A stretch of 64,000 bases of DNA from Enoplolaimus lenunculus (GCA_030248215.1 JASANG010000208.1:1-64000), one strand, 5' to 3'; counted from the stretch's first letter, positions 44,469 to 57,941 are shown. Made by a program: numbers and translations. The notes: generated by a model not told the origin, from the letters alone.

Positions 44469-44969
44469 AATCCTTAAATACCGCAATGTATAAAAATCAA
44501 CACAATTCCGTTTAGGAATCAAAGGTTTCGTTGAAAATGTTAACAATTTTATTATAATATTTTTATTGATGTTAAATTTTGACTCAGTTTTTACTGCTGT
44601 TCAACGAATATTTGCATATAAATTGAGTCAAAAATAATTGTTCGCTTTTATTTGAAAATTGCCAATATGTGTATGCATAATTTTAGTCTCATAATCGGAT
44701 TGCTTGATGCGCTATTTTCTTTAGAAATATCGTGTTTATTAAGGTACACTGATTCCCTTATGTTTTTTGTGACTCATTGGTTTTAGATGGCAAGGTTCCA
44801 TGAAGCATACATTTTCGGATTTTCAACCAGGCCATAATTTTCTGGGAGTGCCAAACTTGGTACGAAAGAATCGCAATAACCCAACCACGAAAAACTGTTC
44901 GAACAGAAATTATTAAATACACAGTAACCCTCAGTCACCCTGTTGACAATATTGTAGTCAATATGAACC

Positions 44970-45108
44970 ATTTGGGCTCAACTTTCCCTGTGAAAAGCTT
45001 TGGCGCCCCTAGAATGTTTTCAACTTTGCTTGCAAATCAATGAGAACCCTGATATGCCTCTCCTGAAAAATTTTTAACCCCCTTAGCAAAGTGAGCTGGC
45101 TACGGGTC
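44970..45108 (-). repeat. Family G element, copy G3
   Basis: TTTTCAACTTTGCTTGCAAA inside and GTGAGCTGGCTACGGG at the right; left terminus diverged. Confidence 0.65.
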
Positions 45109-45175
45109 TGTATGGTATGTTACATGTAAATAACATTTAACATAATAATGGATCTTTCCAATCGATATTGTGACT

Positions 45176-45348
45176 GACCGATGTATAGAACAGGGCCGGA
45201 TCGTTTTCCAGACGGGCTATAATAGAGTCAGTTTAAGCTTTAGACTAATTTTTTTGCTTAGGCTTATGAATAAGCTCATCCATACGCTTTGGCTTAGGCT
45301 TAGTAATATGCTTATACTCCTGTTTCGGACCTGTTCTATAGATGTGTC
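45176..45348 (+). mobile_element. Subfamily C MITE, complete copy C5
   Basis: Left GACCGATGTATAGAACAGGG, right CTGTTCTATAGATGTGTC. Duplications TTGTGACT (45168-45175) and ATGTGACT (45349-45356), one mismatch, fix the ends although the outer GGCC is mutated. Confidence 0.85.
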
Positions 45349-45940
45349 ATGTGACTAATATCAGCATAGTACATAAAAGCGTTTTTCTTCTAAATTTTCA
45401 GCTGTTCTAAATTATATTTAAATTTATACACAAATAAAGGTTGGGGTTGATTTTAACAGCCCAAATTATGCGTAGTTTATCACTGCGTTCGTTCGGGTTT
45501 ATTGCACGATTCAATTTTATGCAAAATTAAATTATTTTCCCAACTCCAAGCAATCAGGTTTTGTGTAGCTGTTTTTGCGCTTTTCAACTGCAGTTTGAAT
45601 CGCAACTCAATCCAAAGTTTTAGCAACGTAGCTCAGATGTGGAAATATTAATACAGTGATAAAAATATCCGAAAAACTTCCTGACCAGCACCTGAGTATA
45701 TACGGACTTTCTAACCAGTTTTACCTAAAATAGATATAAACCAGATGTGTTTTTGATGTTTTATAGTAGTCTTGTAATTTTCAGGTTTGTTGCGATCTAT
45801 GGTTTTGTTCGCTTTTGAATAATTTTTTCAAATGATGTTTTTTTTCAAATTCTAATCACAAATCTTATAGACATTCCTTCCGCAGTTTATATATTCATCT
45901 CCTTCAGCTCCTGTCGCTAATAATTTGGGAAACTGTGGAC

Positions 45941-45980
<40 letters not shown>

Positions 45981-48900
45981 TAAATAATAATAATAATAAT
46001 ATAATAATTGTGTTCCTATTTGAGTATAAAATGTACAGGATAAACATCCCAGAAAGATAAGATTTTTAATCAAAGCAATGAATATATTTTTGAGCGCATC
46101 AAATCAAATCATTTTGCGTTATTTAAAAATTATACAACGACATTTGTTATCATTGTTATTATCATATGGTAAAAGAACGAACAAAGCAAAAGATATAAAA
46201 TTTATAGTTTTCTCATATCAATTCAAAAATTTAAATCAAAATGCAAGTTTTTGAGAAAAAAAACTGTTTTTTCTCATTTCGACATACATCAAACGAAAAT
46301 AATAAAGTAGAGTCTGCTTGCCCGTCAGGATAATAATATACTTTAAATGTACAATCTACGGTCCTGCTGAGTATAGTCAATGTTAGAGAAGATGTATGTG
46401 TATAAATACAGTGTTTCACCTGCAGATGCGAATGTTTTTAACTGTACTCAAAAATATAAATTTTAATATTAAAACTTGTCTCGTTGGTCTTTAAACTACT
46501 TTCAATTCGGTGGTAACTTTTCTCAAATATCATCATCAACAACAAAGAGCAAAACTCGTTGAAAACAAATTTTCTGGTATATCTGCCAAACGAATAACTG
46601 TCGGAAGTTTTTGATGGTGTGCATTATTTTTAAGTCAAACTATCCATAAAGCCGGTTTCAATCAGAAAATAATAACACCGTAGCGTAAAAATGCACAACA
46701 TTATTAAAATATTATATTAAAATACAATTTAGTCCTAAAATAGCGCTAGGGTTAACAATTACCCGCTCGTTCTTCCGGTCACAATATTCCGGGTCCGCTA
46801 CTACATTTTGTCGACGCTAAGTTAACTCAACTTAAAAATTGTCAACGGTAACTTGAAATTAAATAATTGAAAATTTTGCGAAAACCGTAAAATCAACCAA
46901 AAAAATGTTAAAAATTTGCGGTAAACAAAAATTTACCATTTCAATCGAGTTCCAATGCTAAATACTTTAGTTGTAGTATCTTCTGGAGAAAATAGTAACC
47001 TGAAATCATTGTTGGAATTGATATTAAAGTTAGATTTAAAATGTTTAATAACAATTACGCTCGTATAAACTCAAAAGTTCCAACCTTTCTAATAATTAAG
47101 GCTAAAATAGTCATTTTTATGTCATATTCAGGAGTACAAAGCTCGTCTACATTGCATGCCCCCCAGTACAGATTGAAAGATAGGAGAGTCATTTGAACAT
47201 TTTGAACTATAGATTACAGGGAGCGACTATGCTACCAGGTAAATATTTCAAGCTGTTGGGAAAAAATTAATTTTAACATTGACCAGGTGCCCAACCAAAA
47301 ATTACAAACCAAAATACGAACGCACGTTTTGTAATGTTTCGAATTGCAGTTTGTGCAAAATGATTATTTTAATACATCAAAAGTGAGTAAAAGTTCAAAA
47401 AAAAACATTTGAGTGTAAATGTTATTGTTAATTTTTTACGATATTTTTTAGTATTATTTTCTGTCTCTTTCTGTTCCATATGTTTTATGATTGTTATTAT
47501 TGCCAAAAAAACGTTAAGCACCACGTTTTGCAGTGCAATGTGTAACGAAAATGTATTATGTACCGCTTACTACTTTTAATGATATGTAATTTAAAGCGTT
47601 GTATAATATAACAAAAATCAAATTTTGTCACAAATTTATATACTTTGACCAGTTGAAATGGTTTTTTGGTTAAATTTTACTTGTCTTTTGAATCTAATTT
47701 AACTTCAACCGACTTTTCAACGGAAAATCGATGACATTGGTGAGTGCATTAAGAAATGCGGTTTCAGTAACTCACACGGATGTCATCCCTGCCTGATTCC
47801 CGGTTGGGCACTCACGTTTAAGCCAACACAATTAAAACCAAAATATTGTCTTAAGATTTAGCGTTAAAATTGTGACCCGTGTGTTTGTTGTTATTAGCAG
47901 CATTAAGTTGTAAATATCTAAAACGTATGACGCCTGACTTTAGTGAATTTTAATAAAACTTGATAGAAATGTAGAAAAAATGGCTGTTTTTTGTTTTGAA
48001 ACGAATAAATTTGATTTTTACCAAAATATGGAACACAAAGATTGCGTAAAAAATGTAATATTGCATTACAATTACAAAATGTAAACTTAAACATTAAATT
48101 ATTGTCGTTTTTTTTCACTCGTTCCATTATGGCTGTTTTGCGTTTAAATTTGGTCTCAAAGTTTGCGGGTACTGACTGTTGTGTTGTTGTTTTTTGTTAA
48201 AACTAATGAGTTCAAATTTTGCGTGTGTTTTTTTTCGTTCGATCTTCTAAAAATACTGATTTTTAAACAATTTTTTGTCTGTGTAATCTCGAATTGCACG
48301 GACAAAAAAAACTGTTTACTACCGCACAGCTCAGATGCAACGCGGTACAGTTTTAATGGGTGATTTTGCGATAGTAATGGGCAGTGCTTGCAGCGTCGGC
48401 GGATCACAGACATCTGAAAGACGGGACGCCGCTCGATGTATAATAGTGGATCAAAACCGTCCAAAGCAAAACGATTGAGAGGCCAAACGTCATTTTAATG
48501 CTAAACCTTAATACAAAATGTTAGTTTTCATCGGTGTTTGGGGCGTCTTTATGGCGGTCGTGGTTCCCCCTTGGATCAGCGGGGGGTGGAGGCTCATAGA
48601 GACTCAATCTTGTCGCTTAGTTTTTTGGTTGATGTGGGTCGATGGACTGTAATTTTTGTTTTGTTTTGTTTTTTTACTATTTTAAATCGGTCATCATATA
48701 ATATGTTGTTTGCATCAATTGTACTGCGTTTTTTATGTGAATTATACAATTCAAAGTGCCGTCTCGGGTGTAGCAAATTTTCAATTCGTTATACTGTACA
48801 ATTTTGTTGTTGACATTTTTTTCAGAAGTAATTATTAGTAAACAATTATTGGCTGGTATTAGGACCGGGTTCAGTGTCCATCAAACGTCTACGGGTAGAC

Positions 48901-50220
48901 GAGATACGGCCTAAAAAGATCTCCAGGGTTTGAGTAGAAAATCAATTTTTTAAACTGCACTGGATCCAAAAGTGAACATTTTTTGAGAGTTTGAACGCAA
49001 AGCAAACACATCGTATTTTTGCACCACTTCGATCGCAAACATTTTCAATTGGTATATATCTATGTACACACAAAATAAATTGTCTTGTATTCAAGAAATA
49101 TTGTCTGAAATTTTAGACAATTATGTCTGAATACAGAAGCCTGACATATATGTGTTGTATTCAAGACTTTTATTTCTCAAATGTTCAGAAATATTGGTCT
49201 AAAATTTTTGTGTTAAGTTTAAGCCCCGCGTTTTCCCGCGGGTAATGGCGGATAGCGTCCTGCTGTGATTAGAAATAGCCTGGTAACCCTTGGCACTACC
49301 CTGCCTGAAATAATAGGCTCAGACTTGCAGTCAAGTAAATATTGACTAAAAACAGCCTCGAATATTGAAGTTATTATTTAACTTTATTTCAAATGCGCGT
49401 AATAATAGCATTTAGCTTACACCGAATCACTCTGAACTTACGAGTCTTCATAAGCGTATTTTGCCAACTTTTCGAGATTTCTACCAACATTTTCCTAACT
49501 TTGTAAATGGTTAAAATTCGGCGACTAACCCATCCAAAAAAAGCCTGGTTTGACCACTGCCCAAAACTTTGCAAAATTTCCAATTTACAGCGACCAGTTT
49601 TATACGTTGTAACTTAGGCAAAAAAAAGCTGTTTGCCTAATAACATCAATGCTGTTGCGAGTTCATCATTGCAAAAAAAAATACAAAAAACACTTGTTTG
49701 TTCTAAAGTTATACATTTTGCAAAGACACTGTCAAGTTAATAATTTGTCATAATTAATCGATACAGCAAACATCGCTTTGTTCAAGCTTAAAAATACCTT
49801 ACGTTATTTGCAGACAACAGTTGTTTAATAATTGATTGCATTGCGCTAATATTTAAAAGCGATGCCTAATTGTCTGGCAGTGTAATTTTTTCAATAACAA
49901 AATTTTACGGTGTGGTGAAGCTAAAATTGCGGTAAAAAACAATTTCTGACCGTTTTCCTGTTTCACTTTTGTGAAAGGGGTCGGGGCGCCTGGATCCAAT
50001 CCGGATCAATTCTACGGTAATACTAAACAATTGAGTTTGTTTTGGTTATTTGGTTCTGTTGTACAGCCGCATCATCAAATGTGTGTAGCGCCTATCACCA
50101 GTTAATTATAGGTTTTCAAACAAACAAACTGTTGCTGGTTCATAAATCAACGCGAAGAAATGAAGCAAATTGGATACAAAACCTGTCCTAAATTTAGAAC
50201 CTCACCATTCACTGATTAAC
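45349..50220. other. 4.9-kb single-copy AT-rich block
   Basis: No gene confidently recognised. AAT microsatellite at 45942-46008. A minus frame over 48156-48490 (about 110 codons, no ATG at its open end) has a CKHC pair and a protein-like first half, but no domain I can name. Family P-like CCTATCACCAG lies at 50092-50103. Confidence 0.3.
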
Positions 50221-50379
50221 GCCCGCTGCCAGCTCACTTTGCTAGGCGGGCTGAAAAATATTTTGGAGGGGCGTTCAAACGTTATCAGTGAGTTACTAGC
50301 ATGGTTGAAAAAATTTTAAGGGGGCCAATATTTTCCAGGGGGGCTGAACCACCCTGCCCCTCATGGCCATGGGCCCGCA
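50221..50379 (+). repeat. Family G element, copy G4
   Basis: GCCCGCTGCCAGCTCACTTT at the left, GGAGGGGCGTTCAAACG inside, GGGGGGCTGAACCACCC and GGGCCCG at the right. Confidence 0.7.
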
Positions 50380-50394
50380 GTGATTCCAAAGTTT

Positions 50395-50465
50395 ACAAGA
50401 CCTATCACCGACTGGTGTGATGGTGATATGTGCTGTACGCATTTGAGTATACGGTCAATACAGTG
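50395..50465 (+). repeat. Family P repeat, copy P2
   Basis: TTCCAAAGTTTACAAGACCT, ATCACCGACTGGTGTGATGG and GTACGCATTTGAGTATACGG. Shares all three blocks with the reversed copy at 50990. Confidence 0.5.
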
Positions 50466-50984
50466 ACGCCTAAGCTGAGACAGATTCGTTAGGGAATTTT
50501 GCAAAAATTGGCCAATGTTTACTGAAAGTTTTGTCGTAACAACTCAGTAAAAATGAAGACTCGATGCTTCATCGCATAAGCGCACGAGAGATAAGCAGTT
50601 TACTATTCACGTTTAGAGATTTACATATGACATAAAAAATTACTAAGTCATTGTTCGTTTGCGTTCAGAGCCACATTGCATTAATAAAACTGACTCAAAC
50701 TTGTCTGTGAGATTAACAAAAAAATAAATTTAAAATTTCGTAAAATCTTATCACAATTTTATATTTTTTTCTGTCATTCGTTCAAAGTCTTTTCGAAATA
50801 CACGCGGCGTATTTTGATACGTGTTTTAATCCACTTGACAGCAACGAAAAATTTCAGCTTTTCGCTTTGTTCAGTTTGTTTGCTTTTTATCTCATGGCCA
50901 CAGATGGTGGGACAGCGGAAACAATGCCGGATTATAATGAAAAGGTATAAACACAATCCTGGTCCCGTATTGTCAAATGTTTTC

Positions 50985-51035
50985 GACACAGATATCACAA
51001 GTTGGTGATAGGTCTTGTAACTTTGGAAACAGCGC
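50985..51035 (-). repeat. Family P repeat, copy P3
   Basis: ACAAGTTGGTGATAGGTCTT then GTAACTTTGGAAAC, the reverse of P2. Confidence 0.5.
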
Positions 51036-51124
51036 ATGATGAGGTTCGAAATTCAGCACATTGTTCGCGTATGATTTGCCCTATTTCGGTACCAATGCTG
51101 AGATCTGCATTTGCAGCGTCGGTT

Positions 51125-51180
51125 TGAAAACCTATCGCTAACTGATGATAAGTGTTATACGCATTTGAGAATATGGACCC
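51125..51180 (+). repeat. Family P repeat, copy P4
   Basis: AAAACCTATCGCTAACTGAT, GATAAGTGTTATACGCATTT and GAGAATATGG. Confidence 0.5.
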
Positions 51181-51224
51181 TGGTTCTAGCGGAGGGATCG
51201 CCTTATTATTGGTCAATAATACTT

Positions 51225-51335
51225 TTGAGGGGATCAGATCAGCATAAGCATAAGTCTAAAAGTAAGCCATAGCCTGAGCAAAAAATGTTTTAAAGAGTAA
51301 AACTACTCTATTGCAGCCCTGCTGGAAAACTCGAT
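51225..51335 (-). mobile_element. Subfamily D fragment D5
   Basis: AGCATAAGCATAAGTCTAAA, GAGCAAAAAATGTTTTAAAG and CTACTCTATTGCAGCCC match the right part of D2. Both termini lost or unrecognisable. Confidence 0.55.
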
Positions 51336-52599
51336 GAACTGGATAACTTGTATCTAATTGTAATCCAAATTTGCGCAATTTTATAGTCGCATAATTCGTA
51401 CAGCATTTCGCTGGGTTTTCTTGTATTATTTTTACTTTTACAGGTAGAAAGTAATTTCACTCTTTTACAAACGGGTTCAATTTGATTTTTATACACACAT
51501 TGAGTAGTGAAAAACTGGGCTCCATTTTTTCACTACTTACATGCTTCACAAATGTTTACGTAAAAAATATATGGAACGGCGTTCGCAATTTATTGTGGAA
51601 GATGCAATAATTTCTCTAAAATCAAATAATTAAGCATATACCAACGACCTGATTTAAAGGGCTCTGATAGCACAAGCAATGATTTCTGAGACATACACGT
51701 GGGCAGCCTGTTTAAAATTTAACGGTGAGAATTTTTATGAGATATGAAAAACTGAGAAAATAATTTTTGGAAGTAACAAACTTGAGTTAAGTCGACGGGA
51801 CATTTTGAAACAAATTAAACTGTTATTGATCAAAAACCAACTCTGTTACTTCCAAAAATTATTTGCTGTTTATTTGATGGGTCATAGACGTGGTTGTGCC
51901 AATCAAATTTTCAAGCGCCTTTTCGGTGTTTGCCCAAAAAATGGTCGAATTTTGAAAAGTCGTCCATATTTGGGTTTCTCGTGACCATCCCTAATCATTC
52001 CATATTCAAATTTGAATTTTTGAAAATTAAATTTTTTAAGGTCCCAAGGGGACGCAAAAATTTTTTTGTCTAAAAGTTAGACAAATTACATACCATTCGA
52101 TGCAGCTTACGGAGTTGAGTTAGATGGCGTTATCATCACCGCTAAACAAGAACGGGAGCTCGGGTCGGATCACGTACCCAGAAATTCCGGATCCGCCTTT
52201 GTGTTCGGGTGTCAACCTGGAGTTTAATAGAGTACTCACTCTTGACTACTTGTCGTTGAACTTAGGTATCATTCAAAATTATTAATAGCACACCTCGTGT
52301 ATGACAAATTTCGGATCGTGAAATATTAATAACATAGTCATACTCTGCAAATTAGTAAAATTTTAAGCTCAACCTGTAAAATAAGTATAAGGTACATAAA
52401 TTTCGCTAACTCAGTTGAAATATACATTGAAAACTTATTAAACGTGTTGTTACAACTAACTTTGTTCAATTTTAACAATTTTCATTCGTTTGCGCCAATG
52501 ATTTACACAAAGTCACAGTGTATCCAAATATGTTTCGTGTAAAGTTTACAACTCAATAATACATACTAATATAATTACTCTCAGATTCAACGGGGGGAT
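51336..52599. other. Single-copy block
   Basis: No gene. On the minus strand 51538-51608 lies between TTTGATTTTAG and GCAT|GTAAGTAG, but every frame has a stop before the donor. Confidence 0.3.
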
Positions 52600-52700
52600 C
52601 CACGGCCCACCGGGACTACAGGCGATCCAATAAGTCTTAAAACAAAAATTTTGTGCTAAGATTTTTAGTACTAAAATTGTATTTGGCTATACAATCCTGA
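52600..52700 (+). repeat. Family I repeat, copy I5
   Basis: ACAAAAATTTTGTGCTAAGA then TTTAGTACTAAAATTGTATT, matching I2 and I6. Confidence 0.5.
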
Positions 52701-53768
52701 GCTTCGTTCACTATTACATATCGCGCAGTCTATCCAACTGGTTAATTTCTGAATCCACAATTTGTTATTAATAATAATTGCTAACAGCATGCAGTTATAG
52801 AGTTTTGCAGCGAACATATGGGTCAATGTACTGAACGGGAATACAAAGTGCGAAATGTTCAGTTGAAAGCTTTGAGTTGAAAAAAAAATAAAATTTTGCA
52901 GTCAATTTTGACTGTTTCAAACTTTTATGAAATACAATTTTTTTTCATCAAAATGCTTCAAAAGTTAATTATATGTATATTTTGGCGATGATTATCGTAG
53001 AGAACGTATATTTTTGTTTAAATTATGTAGCATACATGGCTTTAAAACATTTGCGTGGGTTGTAAACAGTCTAAAATATATTATTGTTATTATTGTTCTA
53101 CTTTTACATTTATCTTCTTTGTTTAGTTTCATGGTTAATTGTAAATCGCACAGAATACCGCAGTTTTTTCGACACTGCAAATGTTCGCATTTGAATCGAA
53201 ATGACAAAATTGACAAAATTCTTCCAAAATCTTAAAAATTTCTAGTGGATCCTGCAATTTTTTTTTGCAACTTTGAAGTCCAATGTGCAAACCTCAAATT
53301 GTGCTGAAAATTTCAACATCTGTAAACCTTTATAGATAGGAGCTATACACGTTTGAGAATACGGTTAGAAGTTTTAGTTGTATACCATGAAAACCATAGC
53401 GACATACATTAAATATATACAGGATTTATAGATTGTTTTGTAAAAATCACGTAGTGTTTAACAAAGTTTTTTAATCCAGCAAAATAAGATTTAAGAATAC
53501 AAAATTAATTTTCAATACAAAAAACAATTTTTAACATTTTAATAGCGAGCTTTTGTTGGGCGGTTGTAAGCCGATTTTGAGAGTTTATAATACGATTGTA
53601 AGCGATTAGTTTTCTGAACAGTAAAATAGATTTAACCTAATTATTGTTTGTGAAACATTGTCAAGTTGTGTCGAAAATTGTACAAATGTTTTCAATCAAA
53701 ATTTGAGACATAACAATATTTTTAACGAATTTTGTAATTTTGTTCTAGCGAACGTTTCTATAATGCAC
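52701..53768. other. Single-copy block
   Basis: No gene. Short family P echo at 53320-53368 (AGCTATACACGTTTGAGAAT). Confidence 0.35.
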
Positions 53769-53899
53769 GCCCGTAACCAGTTCGCCTTGTTAGGGGGGCT
53801 AAAAATTGTTCACAAGGGGATTACAAAAGTTTTCGATGACTTGAAGTTAATCAAATTTCTACGGGGAATCTGCCTGGCTTCACTCACGTTACGGGCCCA
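53769..53899 (+). repeat. Family G element, copy G5
   Basis: CCCGTAACCAGTTCGCCTTG at the left and ACTCACGTTACGGGC at the right are inverted. TTTTCGATGACTTGAAG inside. Confidence 0.65.
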
Positions 53900-54856
53900 G
53901 TTTAATGCCAGCTATATTCCGAGCAGTGGCGTCCTATTTTCATGTTAGCAGTGTACGGATAATGCTTACATAGGATGTAGATAACATAATTTATGATACA
54001 GAGGGGGTTTAATTTTACAAAACTTGTTTATATACTTGAAAATGGTATTATACTCAATAGGTAAATTTTGACTTGTTTTTGTTGAGTTCAAACGGGCGTC
54101 CCTGTTACAGTTGTAATAATTTCATAATTTTTGTTGATTTTTAGTAAACTTGAAATCGCAATATTTGAAATTTAAAATATTGTTGCATGATAAAATCCGG
54201 ACTATAGTGTTTTATGCTTGCATATAATGCACAATTGTATGCAGTAGCAAAATAGATCCAGTTTGGCAATAATGTAAGCATTTTATCGTATTACTTAAAA
54301 AGTGAAATGTAATTTTGGAATTAAATACGTTGTTTCAGACAATATAAGTACACTTGGTTCACTTTAATTTCAAAACCTTTTAATTACTAATCAGCAAGAA
54401 CTCAAATGCAAATCTCTGGACTCGATCCCACTTCGAATCTTAAATGGTTTACGTGCCGACAGGCTAGTAAAGCAACTTCTTAGTTTATTTGCAACAAAGT
54501 ATATTTTGCTTGTTTAAAGGTGAACTACGACAAATATTTGACCGTATTTTTAAATTTAAGTTGCGTTTTTAGTATGAGTTAACTACCAAGCAACACATAA
54601 ATAAGTTATAAATTTCAATTCGATGCTTCTGCGAGCAAGCGGTGGATGTATTGCCAGTTGGTGCTAGATTCACAGTTGAATGAATTGGCTTTCAATTGTA
54701 TTCATTTATTTTTTCGATTTTAATTTCGGTTCCAATATAATGGTCAGGCACTGATTTTAGCAATAAATATGTTATGGCTGTAAAATATACATCTGTTTTT
54801 AAAATATTTAAATTCGTAAACCACTTTAAAAAGGCAGTTTATTTTTTCTATTTCAG
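53900..54856. other. Single-copy AT-rich block
   Basis: Nothing recognised. Confidence 0.4.
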
Positions 54857-54929
54857 CACCCAGCGGAATAACTTCCAATCAGATGAAAAAGTCAATTGTT
54901 AACAATAGAAGACCAACAAGGCAATAAAC
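54857..54929 (+). other. Candidate 73-bp spliced exon, non-coding or untranslated
   Basis: Preceded by the strong acceptor-like tract TTTTTTCTATTTCAG and followed by AAAC|GTAAGTTTC, a near-consensus donor. All three frames contain stops; the one ATG (54881) opens 14 codons. The best-looking pair of splice sites in the window at exon-like spacing. If real it is a 5' or 3' untranslated exon or part of a long non-coding RNA. Confidence 0.3.
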
Positions 54930-56416
54930 GTAAGTTTCTTTAAATAACTTTTCTTGTTCTTATTTGTTTTCGTACATTTTTTGTTTAAAATCATCTTTTT
55001 AAAATTATTTCAATTACGCGTTTAATCCAACGGTTGCCATGGTAAACAACATCTAAAAAAGCCACTGCACTGTTTCATACAGTTTCTAGTTTAGCAATTA
55101 ATTGCTTGTTTGCATGTTTGTACACTTATTTAGTAATTTTCTCGCAAACACTTCAATATAATAGTGCAAGTTTTGTGGATATAATCGTATTTCAATTAAT
55201 CAAACTTCTAAAAAACTCTGGTGTTGCATTTTAGAGCCCTGTTCTGTCTCGTGACTCTGCCTTCTGATGACACTGTGATCAGTGTTTGAATAACATTTTA
55301 GAAGAACGTCAGAAACTCAGGTACAAAATTAACTTTTGCTTTATTTCTAAACCAAACGAAATACAAAATAAACAACTGGCAATATTAACCTCAACTCTAT
55401 AATAGCCTCCGTTGCAATATATTGATAAAGTACTGTATATTAATTAGCTAAAATTTAAAAAAGGTTTTAAAAACTATTAAATATCAGCTAAGGTCTGACA
55501 AATTGTCATTAATAAATGTTTTCTGCGCCGATGCAAAGTTTTTTGGTTGTGAACGGTAAATTAATTTTTGGTTTCACTCAAGAGGTCAAATCACAAAAAG
55601 TTAATACTGCCCGTAGCCTTACAAATTACGCTATTTCTCGTCTAAATCCGTCAGCGCCAATTAGTTATTAAACCAACGTATTTCATCACTGCCCGGTTGA
55701 ACTGTATCCTGCAAGTTGTCGTACCGTTTAGAACAAACTATTAAACACGCAAACTCTTGCAGAAATTGTAATCCGGTAAAGTTATTACTTATTTAAATAT
55801 ATATTTTTTCTTGTATTTTCGGACACAAAAGATTTATTTGTAATGTTTACAAGAGGCTGTACCAAACTGCGATCCTGAACGCATAATATACAGCAATTTA
55901 CAGATGGCGTCAAAACAAGTTAAAATATCTCGATGTTTCGTTTGAGGTAAACCACTTGTCACCTGTATTATTGAGCTGGTTGCCGTTGTTTTTTGTATTT
56001 AATTTAAAAACAGGAAATTTTTTTGGCCTTAAAGCCACATCATCTTGTAGTTGGTATCTTGTCAACATTGTCGTCAATTGAAGCAGGCCGGGTATGGCAG
56101 CAAAATAAGTTGTAAAAAAGTTACACTTAAACAGGGTTTGTAATTCTAGTAACAATTGTTTTAAGCGAGACTGATTTTTTAGATAAAATTTAAATTTTTG
56201 ACAATACGGTTTTGACCAACGCCTTCGCAATCTAAATCTTCAAAAAATTTGACAAAAAAGACATGTTCGCTAAATTCTAGTCCTGTTAGCCAGTGCTAAT
56301 TAAAGTGAAGGACACAGCTTAGGTCAAAACACTTGAATTGTGTCGGAATTACGACAAACGCTTGCGACACATGTTTCCGGTTGTACTTCGATACTCATAT
56401 TATTGGATATATTTCA
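54930..56416. other. Single-copy AT-rich block
   Basis: A 106-codon minus frame (56230-55910) has no recognisable domain. Nothing else seen. Confidence 0.35.
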
Positions 56417-56553
56417 AGCCTGTAACCAGCTCAATATTCCAGGACTAATTTTAAAAAATTTTAGGAGGGGCATACAATTATTAATTTACCACCCATTGTA
56501 CACACAAAACAATTTCAAAACTTCAACTTCCCGCACTCGTTCAGGCTACAGGA
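56417..56553 (+). repeat. Family G element, diverged copy G6
   Basis: GCCTGTAACCAGCTCAATAT at the left, TTTTAGGAGGGGCATACAA inside, GTTCAGGCTACAGG at the right. Confidence 0.55.
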
Positions 56554-56912
56554 CTAAAATATACGTGTTAACATTTGTTACGCGATCTATCTCGTATGTT
56601 TAGTACCATTTTTGTACCCATTTGTATATATTTGGTGGTTAATATTGTACCATCAAGTGAAACAGGCCATGCCCAAAAGCAGACCAAGCAATTGGTAACA
56701 TAGAATCCTAACTAAGTTGGATGATTTGTAGAATAGTGTTATCTTGATGCCTTAACCATCTTTGAAGATAACCACTTATTTTCAGAGATAGTTTAGCGTC
56801 TATTTATGCTTGAAGTTTAATTTTAGAACAAGTCCTATTAATAAGATATAGGTATTGTTCGAAAAAATGTCTGTTTTTCTCAATGTTTAAAATTATAATT
56901 TGGCCACATTGT

Positions 56913-57260
56913 CTGGGTTTCCAAAAACCCTGCTTAAGTACGACTTAGAAATTAAGTGCAGGCTAAGTAATTGCTTAACTATTTTGCCACGCGTACTTAA
57001 GTTAAGTAAGTCGCTGACTAAATTTAATATACTACAAATTAACCACTTAGGCATATTATACGCTTTATATAATTAAAATTGTACACTAATGATAACTCAA
57101 TAATATGAAGCTAAACTATTAGTTCCTCGACAAAGCAATGACCGATATTTGGTGTTTCTGTGGTTGTGCTCGAAGATTTAAGTACTTACTTAAGTCAGCG
57201 ACTTAAGTAATTACTTAGTATAACTTAAGTAAACGCTAGAGTAAGATTTCGGAAACTCAG
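56913..57260. mobile_element. Family L inverted-repeat element, copy L3
   Basis: 348 bp. Left CTGGGTTTCCAAAAACCCTG, right GTAAGATTTCGGAAACTCAG. Strong CTTAAGT palindromes on both sides of an A+T centre. Confidence 0.78.
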
Positions 57261-57941
57261 TGAATATTTAACCTAAATGCTTTGTTACGGTATTTCATTT
57301 GCTGTACACTGAATTATCGAAACAAAAATCTAGCAGAACTCGGAGAAATATTTTCTGCTGTTCGCACAAGTATGTTTATGAAGAAAGATAAAATTTTACA
57401 AATCTACAAAAAGCAATGAGAGTACAAACCTGAGAATGAAATAATTTTAGGGTACAATGGTCATGTAAACCTATCGACGTTATTACGAGTGACTATTAAA
57501 TAAATAAATAAATAAAGAATAAAAAATAAATAAAATAGTTAAATAATAAAATAAGAAACAAATAATTAATTAATTAATTAAATAAATAAATAAATAAATA
57601 AATAGATAAATAAATAAATAAATAAATATATGTATCTATATATGTTTGTTAACATTAACAAAAATCTAATAGATTTTGTCCCTATGATTATGCAAAGTTT
57701 TGTTACGCTTTTTCTTCTTGAAGCAATCTCTGGATGACGTATCACACAACAAATAAGCGGACAATATATTTTTTGAGTAAAAATTAAATTCCTCCGACAC
57801 GCAATTGATGCGTGCATATATGCAACAAACGTTATATTTTTTGTTGAGTTAACGCGAATATTTTTCTTATATCAGGATTTAGTTCGGTTTAATTTAGGAA
57901 AACAAATAAGTTTTTTGTTTTGTAATGAAGACTTACGAATA
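57261..57941. other. Single-copy block with AAAT microsatellite
   Basis: TAAA/AATA repeats, with interruptions and a TTAA stretch, occupy 57497-57640; the 79-codon minus frame there is an artefact. Nothing else seen. Confidence 0.5.
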
